Source: Pseudomonas huaxiensis (GTDB lineage: Bacteria; Pseudomonadota; Gammaproteobacteria; Pseudomonadales; Pseudomonadaceae). From it: a stretch of 64,000 bases of DNA. A model generated the notes under the pieces. The model ran no database searches. It was not told the origin of the DNA and was given only the letters and a program-made list of their open reading frames with translations. Each line of letters opens with the position of its first letter. Within the stretch, counting starts at the first letter, position 1. Of the stretch, positions 1 through 7,938 are shown piece after piece. The stretch is taken from positions 62,001-126,000 of the forward strand of contig NZ_QKVL01000004.1 in the NCBI RefSeq assembly GCF_003231275.1, given 5' to 3'. A program made the translations under genes and the position numbers.

Positions 1-2
1 TG

Positions 3-251
3 GCGGCGCTGGTGGCGGTGCGAATCAATCCGTCTTGCCGCGAGTGGCTGTTCTTCGGTCATCGCGGCGCCGAGCCGGGCCATCGCCGCGTGCTGGCGGA
101 ACTGGACGGCGAGCCGCTGCTGGAACTGGGCCTGCGCCTGGGCGAGGGCAGTGGCGCGGCGTTGGCGGTGCCGCTGTTGCGTCTGGCCTGCGATCTGCAC
201 GGGCAGATGGCGACTTTCGCCGAAGCCGCGGTGGCGGACCGTCCGGCATGA
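3..251 (+). CDS. cobT: CobT, nicotinate-nucleotide--dimethylbenzimidazole phosphoribosyltransferase, C-terminal end only
   Basis: The reading frame enters from the left edge and stops at 249-251, so only about the last 82 residues are present. CobT transfers ribose phosphate from nicotinate mononucleotide to dimethylbenzimidazole, making the lower ligand of cobalamin. The visible tail has the features of the CobT C-terminus: [14 protein letters not shown], then [20 protein letters not shown], then a closing stretch ending [11 protein letters not shown]. The stop overlaps the ATG of cobC (ATGA), which indicates translational coupling. The following cobC and cobS confirm a nucleotide-loop assembly cluster. 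The identity is firm; the start lies outside the window. Confidence 0.93.
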   Translation, partial: AALVAVRINPSCREWLFFGHRGAEPGHRRVLAELDGEPLLELGLRLGEGSGAALAVPLLRLACDLHGQMATFAEAAVADRPA

Positions 252-823
252 TCCTCGACCTGCTGCGGCACGGTGAAACCGAACTGGGCGGCGGCTTTCG
301 CGGCAGCCTTGATGATGCTTTGACTGAGCAGGGTTGGGCGCAGATGCACGCAGCGGTGTCCGAAGCCGGGCCTTGGGATCAACTGGTGAGTTCGCCGTTG
401 CAGCGCTGCGCGCGGTTTGCCGAGGTGCTGGCCGCGCGTCTGGAACTGCCGCTGGCGCTGGAGCCAGGGCTTCAGGAGCTGCATTTCGGTGAGTGGGAAG
501 GGCGCAGCGCCCTCGATCTGATGCAAGACCACGAACAGGCGCTGGGCGAATTCTGGGCCGACCCCTATGGTTTCACGCCGCCGGAGGGCGAGCCGGTGGA
601 GGCGTTTTCCGCGCGGGTGCTGGCCGCGTTGGAGCGTTTGCAGGTGGCTTATGCCGGTCAGCGGGTGTTGCTGGTGACGCATGGCGGGGTCATGCGCCTG
701 TTGCTGGCGCGCGCCCGTGGCTTGCCCCGTGAGCAGTTGTTACAGGTGCAGGTCGGCCATGGTGCGTTGCATCGGCTGCATGTCGAGGCAGGCGGTCGCC
801 TGCTGGAAGCTTGCCAGCGCTAA
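248..823 (+). CDS. cobC: CobC, alpha-ribazole phosphatase (histidine phosphatase family)
   Basis: A 191-residue protein that removes the 5'-phosphate of alpha-ribazole phosphate or adenosylcobalamin phosphate in late cobalamin synthesis. The phosphohistidine motif LLRHGET is at residues 5-11, and the second catalytic histidine lies in VTHGG near residue 144. Length and motifs fit the cytosolic histidine phosphatase superfamily. I chose the ATG at 248 because it overlaps the cobT stop and puts the RHG motif at the usual distance from the N-terminus; longer upstream versions would read through cobT out of frame. It is placed between cobT and cobS. Confidence 0.92.
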   Translation: MILDLLRHGETELGGGFRGSLDDALTEQGWAQMHAAVSEAGPWDQLVSSPLQRCARFAEVLAARLELPLALEPGLQELHFGEWEGRSALDLMQDHEQALGEFWADPYGFTPPEGEPVEAFSARVLAALERLQVAYAGQRVLLVTHGGVMRLLLARARGLPREQLLQVQVGHGALHRLHVEAGGRLLEACQR

Positions 824-842
824 ATGAACCCTGTGGGGGCTT

Positions 843-935
843 GCGGCGCCTCGCGACGGTTCGGCGCCCCGACAAGCTCGCTCCTACAAATCCGGGGCAC
901 ATCGTCCTCTGTAGGAGCGAGCTTGCTCCCGATGC
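843..935. repeat. REP doublet (inverted pair) between cobC and cobS
   Basis: Two inverted copies of the REP core used elsewhere in this window: AAGCTCGCTCCTACA at 874-888 and TGTAGGAGCGAGCTTGCTC at 910-928. They face each other across about 20 bases and could fold into one hairpin in the cobC-cobS transcript. The copies are slightly degenerate (CGACAAGCTCG instead of CGAGCAAGCTCG). No gene is needed to explain this gap. Confidence 0.8.
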
Positions 936-982
936 GCTTGAAGCCGGCTCCCCAAGTAGACTTTTCCAGGAGAGATAAATCG

Positions 983-1720
983 ATGTTGCCGTTCTGGATC
1001 GCCTTGCAGTTCCTCAGCAGCCTGCCGGTGACCTTGCCGGGCATGCCATCGCCCCAGCAGAACGGGCGCTCGTTGCTCTTCTATCCGTTGGTGGGGCTGT
1101 TGTTCGGTGTGCTGCTCTGGGGTTTGAACAGTCTGTTGGCCGGTAGTCCGCCGCTGTTGCATGCGGCGTTGCTGCTGAGTGCCTGGGTTGCCTTGAGCGG
1201 CGGCCTTCACCTAGACGGCCTGGCCGATAGCGCCGATGCCTGGCTGGGCGGTTTCGGCGATCGCGAGCGCACATTGACCATCATGAAGGATCCGCGCAGC
1301 GGGCCGATTGCGGTGGTCACGCTGGTGTTGGTGCTGCTGCTCAAGTTCTGCGCGTTGCTGGCCCTGATCGAGGCGGGGCAGGGCGCACTGCTGTTGCTCG
1401 CGCCGGTTACAGGACGGGCGGCGATGCTGGCGCTGTTTCTCAATACGCCTTATGTACGGCCCGGCGGCCTCGGCCAGGCGCTGGCCGAACACCTGCCACG
1501 GCGCGGCGCGACCTGGGTGCTGTTGCTGAGTGGCGCAGGCTGTTTGCTCCTGGGCGGAGGCGCGGCAGCGGTGGCACTGCTGGCGGCGGCGCTGGCCTTT
1601 TTCGCCCTGCGCCGTTCGATGATGCGACGACTGGGCGGCACCACCGGCGACACCGCTGGCGCCGTGCTGGAGCTGCTGGAAATGGTGGTTTTGCTGACCC
1701 TGGCCCTGAAGCTCGGCTGA
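983..1720 (+). CDS. cobS: CobS, adenosylcobinamide-GDP ribazoletransferase
   Basis: A 245-residue integral membrane enzyme that joins adenosylcobinamide-GDP with alpha-ribazole to complete cobalamin. Visible marks are the acidic motif HLDGLADSADAWLGG near residues 74-88, several hydrophobic segments, and GGTTGDTAGAVLE near the C-terminus, all typical of CobS/CobV. The frame is open back to 824, but 824-970 is REP DNA. The ATG at 983 follows AGGAGA at 968-973 and begins MLPFWIALQFLSSLPV, the family N-terminus. It is separated from cobC by the REP doublet but is probably in the same transcript. Confidence 0.93.
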   Translation: MLPFWIALQFLSSLPVTLPGMPSPQQNGRSLLFYPLVGLLFGVLLWGLNSLLAGSPPLLHAALLLSAWVALSGGLHLDGLADSADAWLGGFGDRERTLTIMKDPRSGPIAVVTLVLVLLLKFCALLALIEAGQGALLLLAPVTGRAAMLALFLNTPYVRPGGLGQALAEHLPRRGATWVLLLSGAGCLLLGGGAAAVALLAAALAFFALRRSMMRRLGGTTGDTAGAVLELLEMVVLLTLALKLG

Positions 1721-1745
1721 AATATTCTGTTGCGTTTACCGAGGT

Positions 1746-1761
1746 GCGGGTATATACACGC
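1746..1761. promoter_or_regulatory. Operator 1 for the MarR regulator (near-palindrome)
   Basis: GCGGGTATATACACGC differs by one base from the perfect palindrome at 2188-2203. It lies 4 bases upstream of the ATG of the marR gene, so a bound repressor would cover the promoter and start region. This suggests autoregulation. Binding by this MarR protein is inferred from the two-site arrangement. Confidence 0.6.
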
Positions 1762-1765
1762 ATCT

Positions 1766-2170
1766 ATGTTGACCAGTATCTGCATCTGCACCCATCTGCG
1801 TCGCGCTGCCCGTGGGGTGAGCCGGCATTACGACGAAGCCCTCGAAGGCTTCGGCATCAATGTCGCCCAGTTTTCCCTGCTGCGGCACCTGCAACGCCTC
1901 GACAAGCCCAGCATTTCCTCCTTGGCCGAGGCCATGGGCCTGGACCGCAGCACCCTGGGGCGCAACCTCAAGGTATTGGAGGCTGACGGACTGGTAGCGC
2001 TGGCCGAGGGCGATGACTTGCGCAATCGCCTGGTGTTGCTCACCGAGCAGGGCAAGGCCCGCGTGCAGGCCGCCGAACCCGCTTGGGAGCAGGCCCAGGA
2101 ACGGCTGGTGGACAATCTGGGTGAAACCCAGCGCGATGAGCTGGTCCGCTTGCTGAAACAGTTGGCCTGA
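1766..2170 (+). CDS. MarR-family transcriptional regulator
   Basis: A 134-residue winged-helix regulator. The HTH is in SSLAEAMGLDRSTLGRNLKV (about residues 52-71), followed by the wing with DDLRNRLVLLTEQGK. The N-terminus MLTSICICTHLRRAARGVS carries two closely spaced cysteines (residues 6 and 8), which could sense oxidants or thiols, but that is speculation. I chose the ATG at 1766; no clear Shine-Dalgarno sequence precedes it and an operator sits immediately upstream, so the message may be leaderless or start further upstream. It precedes an MFS exporter, and both have the same palindrome, so it probably represses itself and the exporter. Confidence 0.85.
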   Translation: MLTSICICTHLRRAARGVSRHYDEALEGFGINVAQFSLLRHLQRLDKPSISSLAEAMGLDRSTLGRNLKVLEADGLVALAEGDDLRNRLVLLTEQGKARVQAAEPAWEQAQERLVDNLGETQRDELVRLLKQLA

Positions 2171-2187
2171 GTTTTTAACGACCTTAA

Positions 2188-2203
2188 GCGGGTATATACC
2201 CGC
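2188..2203. promoter_or_regulatory. Operator 2 for the MarR regulator (perfect 16-bp palindrome)
   Basis: GCGGGTATATACCCGC is its own reverse complement. It lies in the 63-bp gap between marR and the MFS gene, 30 bp upstream of the MFS ATG, and matches 15 of 16 bases of the site before marR. The central TATATA could also serve as part of a -10 element. Confidence 0.65.
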
Positions 2204-2233
2204 AAATAGCTGCCGGCACAGGAGAGAAGAACA

Positions 2234-3442
2234 ATGACATCCGTATGGCGAACCAGTGGTTGGCTGTTGCTGGGCGCGGCCCTGATCCTGGCGTTGTCGC
2301 TGGGCGTGCGACACGGCTTTGGCCTGTTCCTGGCGCCGATGAGTGCGGAATTCGGCTGGGGGCGCGGTGTATTCGCCTTCGCCATCGCCTTGCAGAACCT
2401 GGTCTGGGGCCTCGCCCAGCCTTTTGCCGGCGCACTGGCTGACCGCCTGGGCGCGGCGAAAGTGGTGGTCATCGGCGGCATACTCTATGCCTGTGGCCTG
2501 GTGCTGATGGGTATGTCGGACTCGCCTGTGACGCTGTCCCTCAGCGCCGGTCTGCTGATCGGTATTGGCCTGTCCGGCACGTCGTTCTCGGTAATTCTCG
2601 GTGTGGTCGGCCGCGCCGTACCGCCGGAAAAACGCAGCATGGCCATGGGTATCGCCAGCGCTGCCGGCTCGTTCGGCCAGTTCGCCATGCTTCCCGGCAC
2701 CCTCGGCCTGATCAACTGGCTGGGCTGGTCGCTGGCGTTGCTGGCGCTGGGCCTGATGGTGGCGTTCATCGTGCCGCTGGTGGGCATGCTCAAGGACCGT
2801 CCACTGCCCGCCCAAGGGCATGAACAGACCCTCGGCGAGGCGCTGCGTGAAGCCTGTGCGCACCCGGGTTTCTGGCTGCTGGCGCTGGGCTTCTTCGTCT
2901 GTGGCTTCCAGGTGGTGTTCATCGGTGTGCACCTGCCGGCCTATCTGGTGGACCAGCACCTGCCGGCGACTACCGGCACCACGGTGCTGGCGCTGGTCGG
3001 CCTGTTCAATATCGTCGGCACCTACACCGCCGGCTGGCTCGGCGGGCGGATGTCCAAGCCACGCTTGCTCGCCGCGCTGTACCTGCTACGCAGCGTGGTC
3101 ATCGTGCTGTTCCTGTGGGCGCCGATCACCACGTTCAGCGCCTACCTGTTCGGCATCGCCATGGGCCTGCTGTGGCTGTCCACCGTGCCACTGACCAACG
3201 GCACCGTGGCGACCCTGTTCGGTGTGCGCAATCTGTCGATGCTCGGCGGGATCGTCTTCCTCTTCCATCAACTGGGCGCCTTCCTGGGTGGCTGGCTGGG
3301 CGGGGTGGTGTATGACCAGACCGGTAACTACGATCTGGTCTGGCAGATTTCCATCGTCCTCAGCTTGCTGGCCGCGGCGTTGAACTGGCCGGTGCGCGAG
3401 CGTCCCGTGGCGCGTCTGCAAGCCACGGCGGGGGCGGCGTGA
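2234..3442 (+). CDS. MFS transporter, probably an exporter under MarR control
   Basis: A 402-residue protein with about 12 hydrophobic segments in two halves. The conserved loop after TM2, GALADRLGAAKVV (near residue 70), resembles MFS motif A. AGGAGAGAAG at 2220-2229 sets the start at 2234. The preceding marR gene and the shared operator suggest a substrate-inducible exporter; the substrate cannot be read from sequence. Its stop overlaps the GTG of a 40-codon membrane ORF. Confidence 0.85.
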   Translation: MTSVWRTSGWLLLGAALILALSLGVRHGFGLFLAPMSAEFGWGRGVFAFAIALQNLVWGLAQPFAGALADRLGAAKVVVIGGILYACGLVLMGMSDSPVTLSLSAGLLIGIGLSGTSFSVILGVVGRAVPPEKRSMAMGIASAAGSFGQFAMLPGTLGLINWLGWSLALLALGLMVAFIVPLVGMLKDRPLPAQGHEQTLGEALREACAHPGFWLLALGFFVCGFQVVFIGVHLPAYLVDQHLPATTGTTVLALVGLFNIVGTYTAGWLGGRMSKPRLLAALYLLRSVVIVLFLWAPITTFSAYLFGIAMGLLWLSTVPLTNGTVATLFGVRNLSMLGGIVFLFHQLGAFLGGWLGGVVYDQTGNYDLVWQISIVLSLLAAALNWPVRERPVARLQATAGAA

Positions 3443-3561
3443 GTCGGTACGGCCTGTGGTTGTTCGGGCTGTCGCTGGCAGCCCTGTTGCTGGCGTTGGC
3501 CTGGTGGGGCTGGCAGCGCGGTGGTCTGGCGCTGATGCAGTTGGGCATGGGCGTCTGTTAG
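3439..3561 (+). CDS. Small single-span membrane protein (40 aa), unknown
   Basis: A 40-residue frame starting at a GTG that overlaps the MFS stop (GTGA) and ending at TAG 3559-3561. It has one strong hydrophobic segment, LFGLSLAALLLALAWWGW, then a short GGLALMQLGMGVC tail with a terminal cysteine. Translational coupling to the transporter suggests it may be an accessory subunit. I do not recognise a family. It could be non-coding, but the overlapping start and clean transmembrane composition favour a real gene. Confidence 0.5.
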   Translation: MSRYGLWLFGLSLAALLLALAWWGWQRGGLALMQLGMGVC

Positions 3562-3600
3562 GCGTAGGCTGAAGGTTCGCACCCTAAAAGGAGAACCTTC

Positions 3601-4152
3601 ATGCACGTCCGCCGCCTGTTGATTGCCTCACTCCTGCTCGGCTTCAGTGGTTTTGCCTTGGCCGACGGCTGCCCGGCCTTGCTCCAGGGCGATCTGCAGA
3701 AACTGCGCGCCAAAGAGCGGATCGATCTGTGCGAACAGTTTGCCGGCAAGCCGCTGGTGGTGGTCAATACCGCCAGCTATTGCGGTTTTGCCCCGCAGTT
3801 CGAAGGGCTTGAAGCGGTCTACAAGGAGTACCACGAGCAGGGGCTGGAAATGCTCGGGGTGCCGTCCAATGACTTCAAGCAGGAAGACGCCGACAGCGAG
3901 AAGACCGCGAAGGTCTGCTACGCCAACTACGGTGTGACCTTCACCATGACCGAGCCGCAGCGGGTGCGCGGCGATGACGCCACGCCGCTGTTCCGCGAGC
4001 TGGCGCAGCAGAGCAGTGCGCCGAAGTGGAATTTCTACAAGTACGTGGTCGACCGCCAGGGCAAGGTGGTGGCCAATTTCTCCAGCCTGACCAAGCCGGA
4101 TGATCCGGAGTTCAAGGCAGCCATCGAAAAAGCCATCGCCTCCCGGCCCTGA
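3601..4152 (+). CDS. Exported glutathione-peroxidase-family protein
   Basis: A 183-residue thiol peroxidase. Residues 1-22 form a signal peptide ending FALA, so it is probably periplasmic. The active-site block [18 protein letters not shown] has the peroxidatic Cys at 61. The conserved [14 protein letters not shown] supplies the Trp/Asn of the family. The usual FGF-T-QY block is altered to CGFAPQF. AAGGAGAAC just before the ATG at 3601 supports the start. Export is less common than the cytoplasmic BtuE type. Downstream DUF2798 is on the opposite strand. Confidence 0.85.
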   Translation: MHVRRLLIASLLLGFSGFALADGCPALLQGDLQKLRAKERIDLCEQFAGKPLVVVNTASYCGFAPQFEGLEAVYKEYHEQGLEMLGVPSNDFKQEDADSEKTAKVCYANYGVTFTMTEPQRVRGDDATPLFRELAQQSSAPKWNFYKYVVDRQGKVVANFSSLTKPDDPEFKAAIEKAIASRP

Positions 4153-4164
4153 TGCGGCGCGGGG

Positions 4165-4425
4165 TCATTTCGGCGGGTGGACGGTCCACGACACCAGTTT
4201 GATCACGATCGGCCGGACCACCAGCACGCAGGCGAACGCGACCGGCATGGCCAGTTGATAGGCCCGCAGCACATTGCCCAGGTAGTGCTCGTTGACACCG
4301 CTGTTTGCGGCGGTGATCACGAAGCACATCAGCATGGCCATGATGGACGACATGTAAAACGCGAAGACGTAGGGCGTGGCGCGGACGCCGAGTTTCGGGC
4401 GACGGGTGACGGCGGATGAAGTCAT
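4165..4425 (-). CDS. DUF2798 membrane protein
   Basis: An 86-residue protein with two hydrophobic segments (about residues 18-42 and 56-78). The pattern YVFAFYMSSIMAMLMCFVIT followed by NVLRAYQLAMPVAF and ending in a basic VVRPIVIKLV is that of DUF2798 proteins, which are of unknown function. GAGGAG precedes the ATG on the minus strand. It is divergent from the LysR gene at 4545, whose product may control it; the 119-bp gap contains the palindrome CTTTATAAAG at 4507-4516. Confidence 0.8.
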   Translation of the reverse strand: MTSSAVTRRPKLGVRATPYVFAFYMSSIMAMLMCFVITAANSGVNEHYLGNVLRAYQLAMPVAFACVLVVRPIVIKLVSWTVHPPK

Positions 4426-4544
4426 GAATGCTCCTCGAAGGATTCAGTTGAGTGGCCGCAGGTTAACAAGGCCTCCGCGAGGCAAGTAGACGGGCAATTC
4501 TTAGGTCTTTATAAAGGGAATCTTACGAATCCAGGAGATTGCCC

Positions 4545-5480
4545 GTGAACCTGCTGGGCCTGATCAAGAGTTTCATCAAGGTGGTCGAGGCCGGCAGCAT
4601 CGCCGGTGGCGCCCGCACGCTCGGCCTGAGTGCTGCCGCGGTCAGCCAGAATATCGCCCGTCTTGAAGCGCACCTGCAGGTCCGCCTGCTGGCCCGCACA
4701 ACCCGCAGCATGGTGCTGACCTCCAGCGGTTCGCTCTATTACGACAAAGTGCGGTCTATCGAGCGCGACCTGGAAGAGGCACAGCAGGCCGTGACCACGG
4801 TGGACAGCGAGCCCCAGGGCCGCCTGTGCATCTCCACCTCCTCGGCGTTCGGTCGGCATGTGCTGGGGCGGTTGATTCCTGAATTCAGCGCCCTGTATCC
4901 CCGTCTTTCGATTGAATTGCTTACGAGTGACAACAAGGTCGACCACGCTCGCCAAGGTGTCGACGTGAGTATCCGCATCACCCCGCAGCTTGAAGACGGC
5001 CTGCTGGCGCGGCACATCGCTCAGGTGCCGTTTGTCTGCTGCGCGTCCCCTGGCTACCTGGCCCGCGAAGGCTGGCCGCAAAGCCCGGAGTCGCTCAAGC
5101 AGCGCCGTTGCCTGGTGTTCCGCTACCCGGTGGATGGGCGCTTTCTGCGCTGGGGCTTCGTGCGCGATGGTCTGCGCTTCGATGCCGAGTTCGGCGATGT
5201 GCTGATCAGCGACGATATTGACGTCCTGGCCCAAATGGCCGCCCGCGATGGCGGTATCACGCGGCTCGCCGAATTCGTCGCCCGGCCGTATGTGGAGCGC
5301 GGCGAGTTGGTGCCGCTGTTCGAGGACCGGGACGGGGAGCAGGCTTACGCCCAGACCGAACCGATGGATATCTACCTGTGCGTCACCGACCGCTTGGCGA
5401 TGACGCCGAAGGTGCGCGCGTTCCAGGCGTTTCTCCAGGCGAACCTGGGCGATGAGTGGAAGGTGAAATCGCAGCCATGA
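4545..5480 (+). CDS. LysR-family transcriptional regulator
   Basis: A 311-residue regulator. The N-terminal HTH covers FIKVVEAGSIAGGARTLGLS and AAAVSQNIARLEAHLQVRLL (about residues 9-47), followed by the LysR effector domain. The sequence SSAFGRHVLGRLIPEFSALYP is typical of the CrgA/AaeR-like branch. I chose the GTG at 4545 because AGGAG at 4533-4537 is correctly spaced and the protein then starts MNLLGLIKSF. It is divergent from DUF2798. A terminator follows directly. Confidence 0.88.
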   Translation: MNLLGLIKSFIKVVEAGSIAGGARTLGLSAAAVSQNIARLEAHLQVRLLARTTRSMVLTSSGSLYYDKVRSIERDLEEAQQAVTTVDSEPQGRLCISTSSAFGRHVLGRLIPEFSALYPRLSIELLTSDNKVDHARQGVDVSIRITPQLEDGLLARHIAQVPFVCCASPGYLAREGWPQSPESLKQRRCLVFRYPVDGRFLRWGFVRDGLRFDAEFGDVLISDDIDVLAQMAARDGGITRLAEFVARPYVERGELVPLFEDRDGEQAYAQTEPMDIYLCVTDRLAMTPKVRAFQAFLQANLGDEWKVKSQP

Positions 5481-5506
5481 AAAAACCGCCACGAGGGCGG
5501 TTTTTT
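5480..5506. terminator. Bidirectional terminator between lysR and fadL-like gene
   Basis: AAAAAACCGCC-ACGA-GGGCGGTTTTTT forms a GC-rich stem with T runs on both strands. It lies between two convergent genes, immediately after the lysR stop and 20 bp from the fadL-like stop. Confidence 0.9.
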
Positions 5507-5525
5507 CATGCAGCCAGACGCGAAA

Positions 5526-6812
5526 TCAGAAGCGGTAGGTCAGGGACGCACCCACACCGTGTGCACTGTTTTCGTAGGTGGCGCGGTACGAGCCCTTGAA
5601 GTGCGCAGGGTCGGTCGGCGAGGTGGTCTGGTTGATCTTCGCGTCTTCTTCCCACAGGTAGGAGTAGGCGACGTCGATGGTCATGTCGTCATTCGGGCTC
5701 CAGCCGGCACCGAGGCTGAAGATCTTGCGATCGCCAGTCGGAATGCGTGGCGAGCGGTTGACGTTGTTGGTTGGCGACTGGTCGACGGTGAAGCCGGTAC
5801 GCAGTACCCATTCCTTGTTCAGCTTGTAGGAAGCACCGATGGCGTGTGCCCAGGTGTCATGCCAGTTCTGCTCTTCGCTGATCTGGCTGAGGGTTGGCGC
5901 CAGGGCAGCCGGTACGCCGTCGTTGTTGACGGTGATGGCTTCCAGGCGGCTCCAGCGGGTCCAGGTGCTGCCCGCGTAGATGGTCCACTGGTCGTCCAGC
6001 TCGTGGGTAACCGAGAAGTCCACCGACTCAGGGGTCTTGATCTTCAGCGAGGCGTCGTACTTGGAGCCGCTCAGCGGACCGAAGCCGGAACCCTGGATCT
6101 TGGTGTCGCCTTCGAGCTTGTAGTCGACCATCGAGTGGTAGGTCAGGCCGACGCGGGTGCTGTCGGTGGCCTGTACCAGGATGCCGATGTTGTAGCCGAT
6201 AGCGGTGTCGTCACCGGAAATCTTCACCTTGCCGTCGTTGCGGCCCAGGGTTGCGCGGTTCAGCGCAGCGGATTCCAGAGCGCCTTCGATACGGTTGATG
6301 GTCGGACCGAAACCGATCGAGACCTTGTCGTTGAAGGCGTAGCTGATGGTTGGCTGCAGGGTGACGACTTGTACTTCGGACTTGGTCCCGAAGTAACGGC
6401 CGGCAAAGCCGTTTTCATAGTCGGTCAGCAGGCCGAACGGTACGTACATACCGAAACCGAAGGCCCAGTGGTCATCGATCGGCTTGACGTAGTAGCCCAT
6501 CGGGACGCCAACCACGGGAACCATGTCGCCGTCGTTGCTGCCGCCGAAGGTGCCGCTCGCGTGCTTGATGTCGGTCTTGGCGATGACGGCGGCGCCGCCA
6601 ACGGTGACTTGTTCGCGCTTCAGGCGCGACATGCCGGCAGGGTTGCCAAACACGGTGCTGGCGTCATCGGCAGTAGAAGAACGTCCCGCGAAACCGGTGC
6701 CCATGCCGCTGATGCTCTGTTCGTTGAGCGCAAAACCGCTGGCGAACAGGTTGGAAGAGGCGAGGGCAACGGCAAGACTGAGGGTGGTTTTGACGAGTGT
6801 GACTTTTTTCAT
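5526..6812 (-). CDS. FadL-family outer-membrane transporter
   Basis: A 428-residue beta-barrel protein. Residues 1-25 are a signal peptide ending LFASG. The mature start SGFALNEQSISGMGTGFAG and the NPA signature VFGNPAGMSRL (about residues 54-64) are family hallmarks of FadL, which moves long-chain fatty acids and other hydrophobic molecules across the outer membrane. The C-terminal residue is Phe (SLTYRF), as expected for barrel assembly. Gene order after a glutathione peroxidase recalls P. aeruginosa PA1287-PA1288, where PA1288 has been linked to oxylipin export. Substrate here is unproven. Confidence 0.93.
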   Translation of the reverse strand: MKKVTLVKTTLSLAVALASSNLFASGFALNEQSISGMGTGFAGRSSTADDASTVFGNPAGMSRLKREQVTVGGAAVIAKTDIKHASGTFGGSNDGDMVPVVGVPMGYYVKPIDDHWAFGFGMYVPFGLLTDYENGFAGRYFGTKSEVQVVTLQPTISYAFNDKVSIGFGPTINRIEGALESAALNRATLGRNDGKVKISGDDTAIGYNIGILVQATDSTRVGLTYHSMVDYKLEGDTKIQGSGFGPLSGSKYDASLKIKTPESVDFSVTHELDDQWTIYAGSTWTRWSRLEAITVNNDGVPAALAPTLSQISEEQNWHDTWAHAIGASYKLNKEWVLRTGFTVDQSPTNNVNRSPRIPTGDRKIFSLGAGWSPNDDMTIDVAYSYLWEEDAKINQTTSPTDPAHFKGSYRATYENSAHGVGASLTYRF

Positions 6813-6842
6813 TATTAGAACTCCAGGGGATCACCGGGGCGC

Positions 6843-6932
6843 AAATTACCAATATTTTTCTACATGCGCTATAGGCTGTATCGCCGGAGATAGAGCGGTT
6901 TTGTAGGACAATCCGACCATTATTGGTAATTT
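6843..6932. promoter_or_regulatory. Widely spaced inverted repeat upstream of the fadL-like gene
   Basis: AAATTACCAATA (6843-6854) and TATTGGTAATTT (6921-6932) are perfect 12-bp inverted arms 66 bp apart, flanking the presumed promoter of the fadL-like gene. Alternatively, a regulator could bind both and loop the DNA. No known operator family is recognised. Confidence 0.4.
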
Positions 6933-6958
6933 TTCCGTTTGCTGATGTAGTTATTTTC

Positions 6959-7441
6959 CTAACATGCCTGGCGTTCCAGTGGCGTGATGCACGCCTGCCA
7001 AGCCCGGGTGAAGTCGCGCAGCCGGCCCTGCGGCTGAAATATCTGGCGCCATATTTTCGCCATGCCGAGCAGGTCATCTGCATCGGGCAACCGGGGCGCT
7101 TGTTCTTCGATCAGCATCCAGGCAATCGCGGTCGCGTAACGAAGATTGACCGTCAGTTCCAGGTGCGGGCCGTTGAGAAAGGCATGTTGACTAGCCAGAC
7201 CGCGCACCAGGCTGGCCAGTTCCGGATCGCGGGCGAGAAAGTGATCCCAGACGGATTGGTGACGCAGTTCAGCGATGCGGTAGAGGCCATGGCCGCGGCG
7301 GTCGTGGAGGGCGGCGCCGAGGGCTGACTGGCTGGCCGCTACGCCCAGTAGAAGGGCTTCGGCGCTGGGGCAGTGACGGTCCAGGTAGATCAAGGTCGGA
7401 CGGATCACGTATTGGCTCAACTCGCTCGCGGCGATACCCAT
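6959..7441 (-). CDS. Conserved hypothetical protein (160 aa)
   Basis: A 160-residue, mostly helical, soluble protein with no signal peptide or membrane segment. It contains ALHDRRGHGLYRIAELRHQ and LTVNLRYATAIAWMLIEE. The ATG at 7441 is preceded by GAGGG on the minus strand, and composition matches neighbours, so I take it as real. I do not recognise a domain. It is followed by the fadL-like gene on the same strand after 146 bp containing the inverted repeat, so the two are probably separate units. Confidence 0.65.
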   Translation of the reverse strand: MGIAASELSQYVIRPTLIYLDRHCPSAEALLLGVAASQSALGAALHDRRGHGLYRIAELRHQSVWDHFLARDPELASLVRGLASQHAFLNGPHLELTVNLRYATAIAWMLIEEQAPRLPDADDLLGMAKIWRQIFQPQGRLRDFTRAWQACITPLERQAC

Positions 7442-7675
7442 AATGCCCTCGAACTGAAAAGTGGCCGGCGGGACGCTGGTGCTTGGCAGCAGGTGGTCGG
7501 GGGTCAGGCCCGCCGGAAGCGGACAGGGCCGCTTGAGTTGAAGTGTAGTGTCATATTTGCGCTGTAAAGGGCTGTTTTTAAATCATTTCCGGCTTTTCGT
7601 TATAGGTAATATGCCGTTAGGTGATTAAAAATCAGGGGTGTTTCAGGCGTGCCGGAACGGCGATGCGGATAGCAA

Positions 7676-7697
7676 AAGCCCCTCGGATGAGGGGCTT
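7676..7697 (-). terminator. Terminator after the 75-aa gene
   Basis: Stem AAGCCCCTC-GGAT-GAGGGGCTT, with A residues at 7674-7677 giving a short U run on the minus strand. It ends transcription of the gene at 7711-7938. Confidence 0.8.
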
Positions 7698-7710
7698 GGG
7701 CGTGTGTCCA

Positions 7711-7938
7711 TCAGGCGACGAGCGCCTGGCGGGTCCGGTCGATGACCGCTTGCAGCGGCTCGGCACCGGTGTATTGGTCGGGGTAAAGACGTTCGCTGTG
7801 TTGAGCGATACCGTGTTCGTCGACCAGGGTGAAGCTGAAGCTGTTCTTGCGCGAGGCGAGAATGATGCAGTTCAGTGGCGCAAAAGCCTGGGAGAGGGTG
7901 CGAATGGCAGCCTGAGTACGGGTGTTTTGATTCATCAT
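7711..7938 (-). CDS. Small hypothetical protein (75 aa)
   Basis: A 75-residue protein starting MMNQNTRTQAAIRTLSQAF and containing NCIILASRKNSFSFTLVDEHG, which looks like alternating strand and helix without a membrane segment. The start at 7938 is chosen because an AGGA lies about 10 bases upstream on the minus strand; the frame extends a further 17 codons upstream without better signals. A good terminator follows at 7676-7697, which supports expression. Function is unknown. Confidence 0.55.
   Translation of the reverse strand: MMNQNTRTQAAIRTLSQAFAPLNCIILASRKNSFSFTLVDEHGIAQHSERLYPDQYTGAEPLQAVIDRTRQALVA

Noticed and set aside
824..982. N-terminal extension of CobS to 824
   Set aside because: The extension is translated REP DNA; the ATG at 983 has a good ribosome-binding site and the family N-terminus.
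5508..6818. A 436-codon frame opposite the FadL-type gene
   Set aside because: It is the mirror of a well-supported porin gene, has no family features, and such long antisense frames are expected at this GC content.
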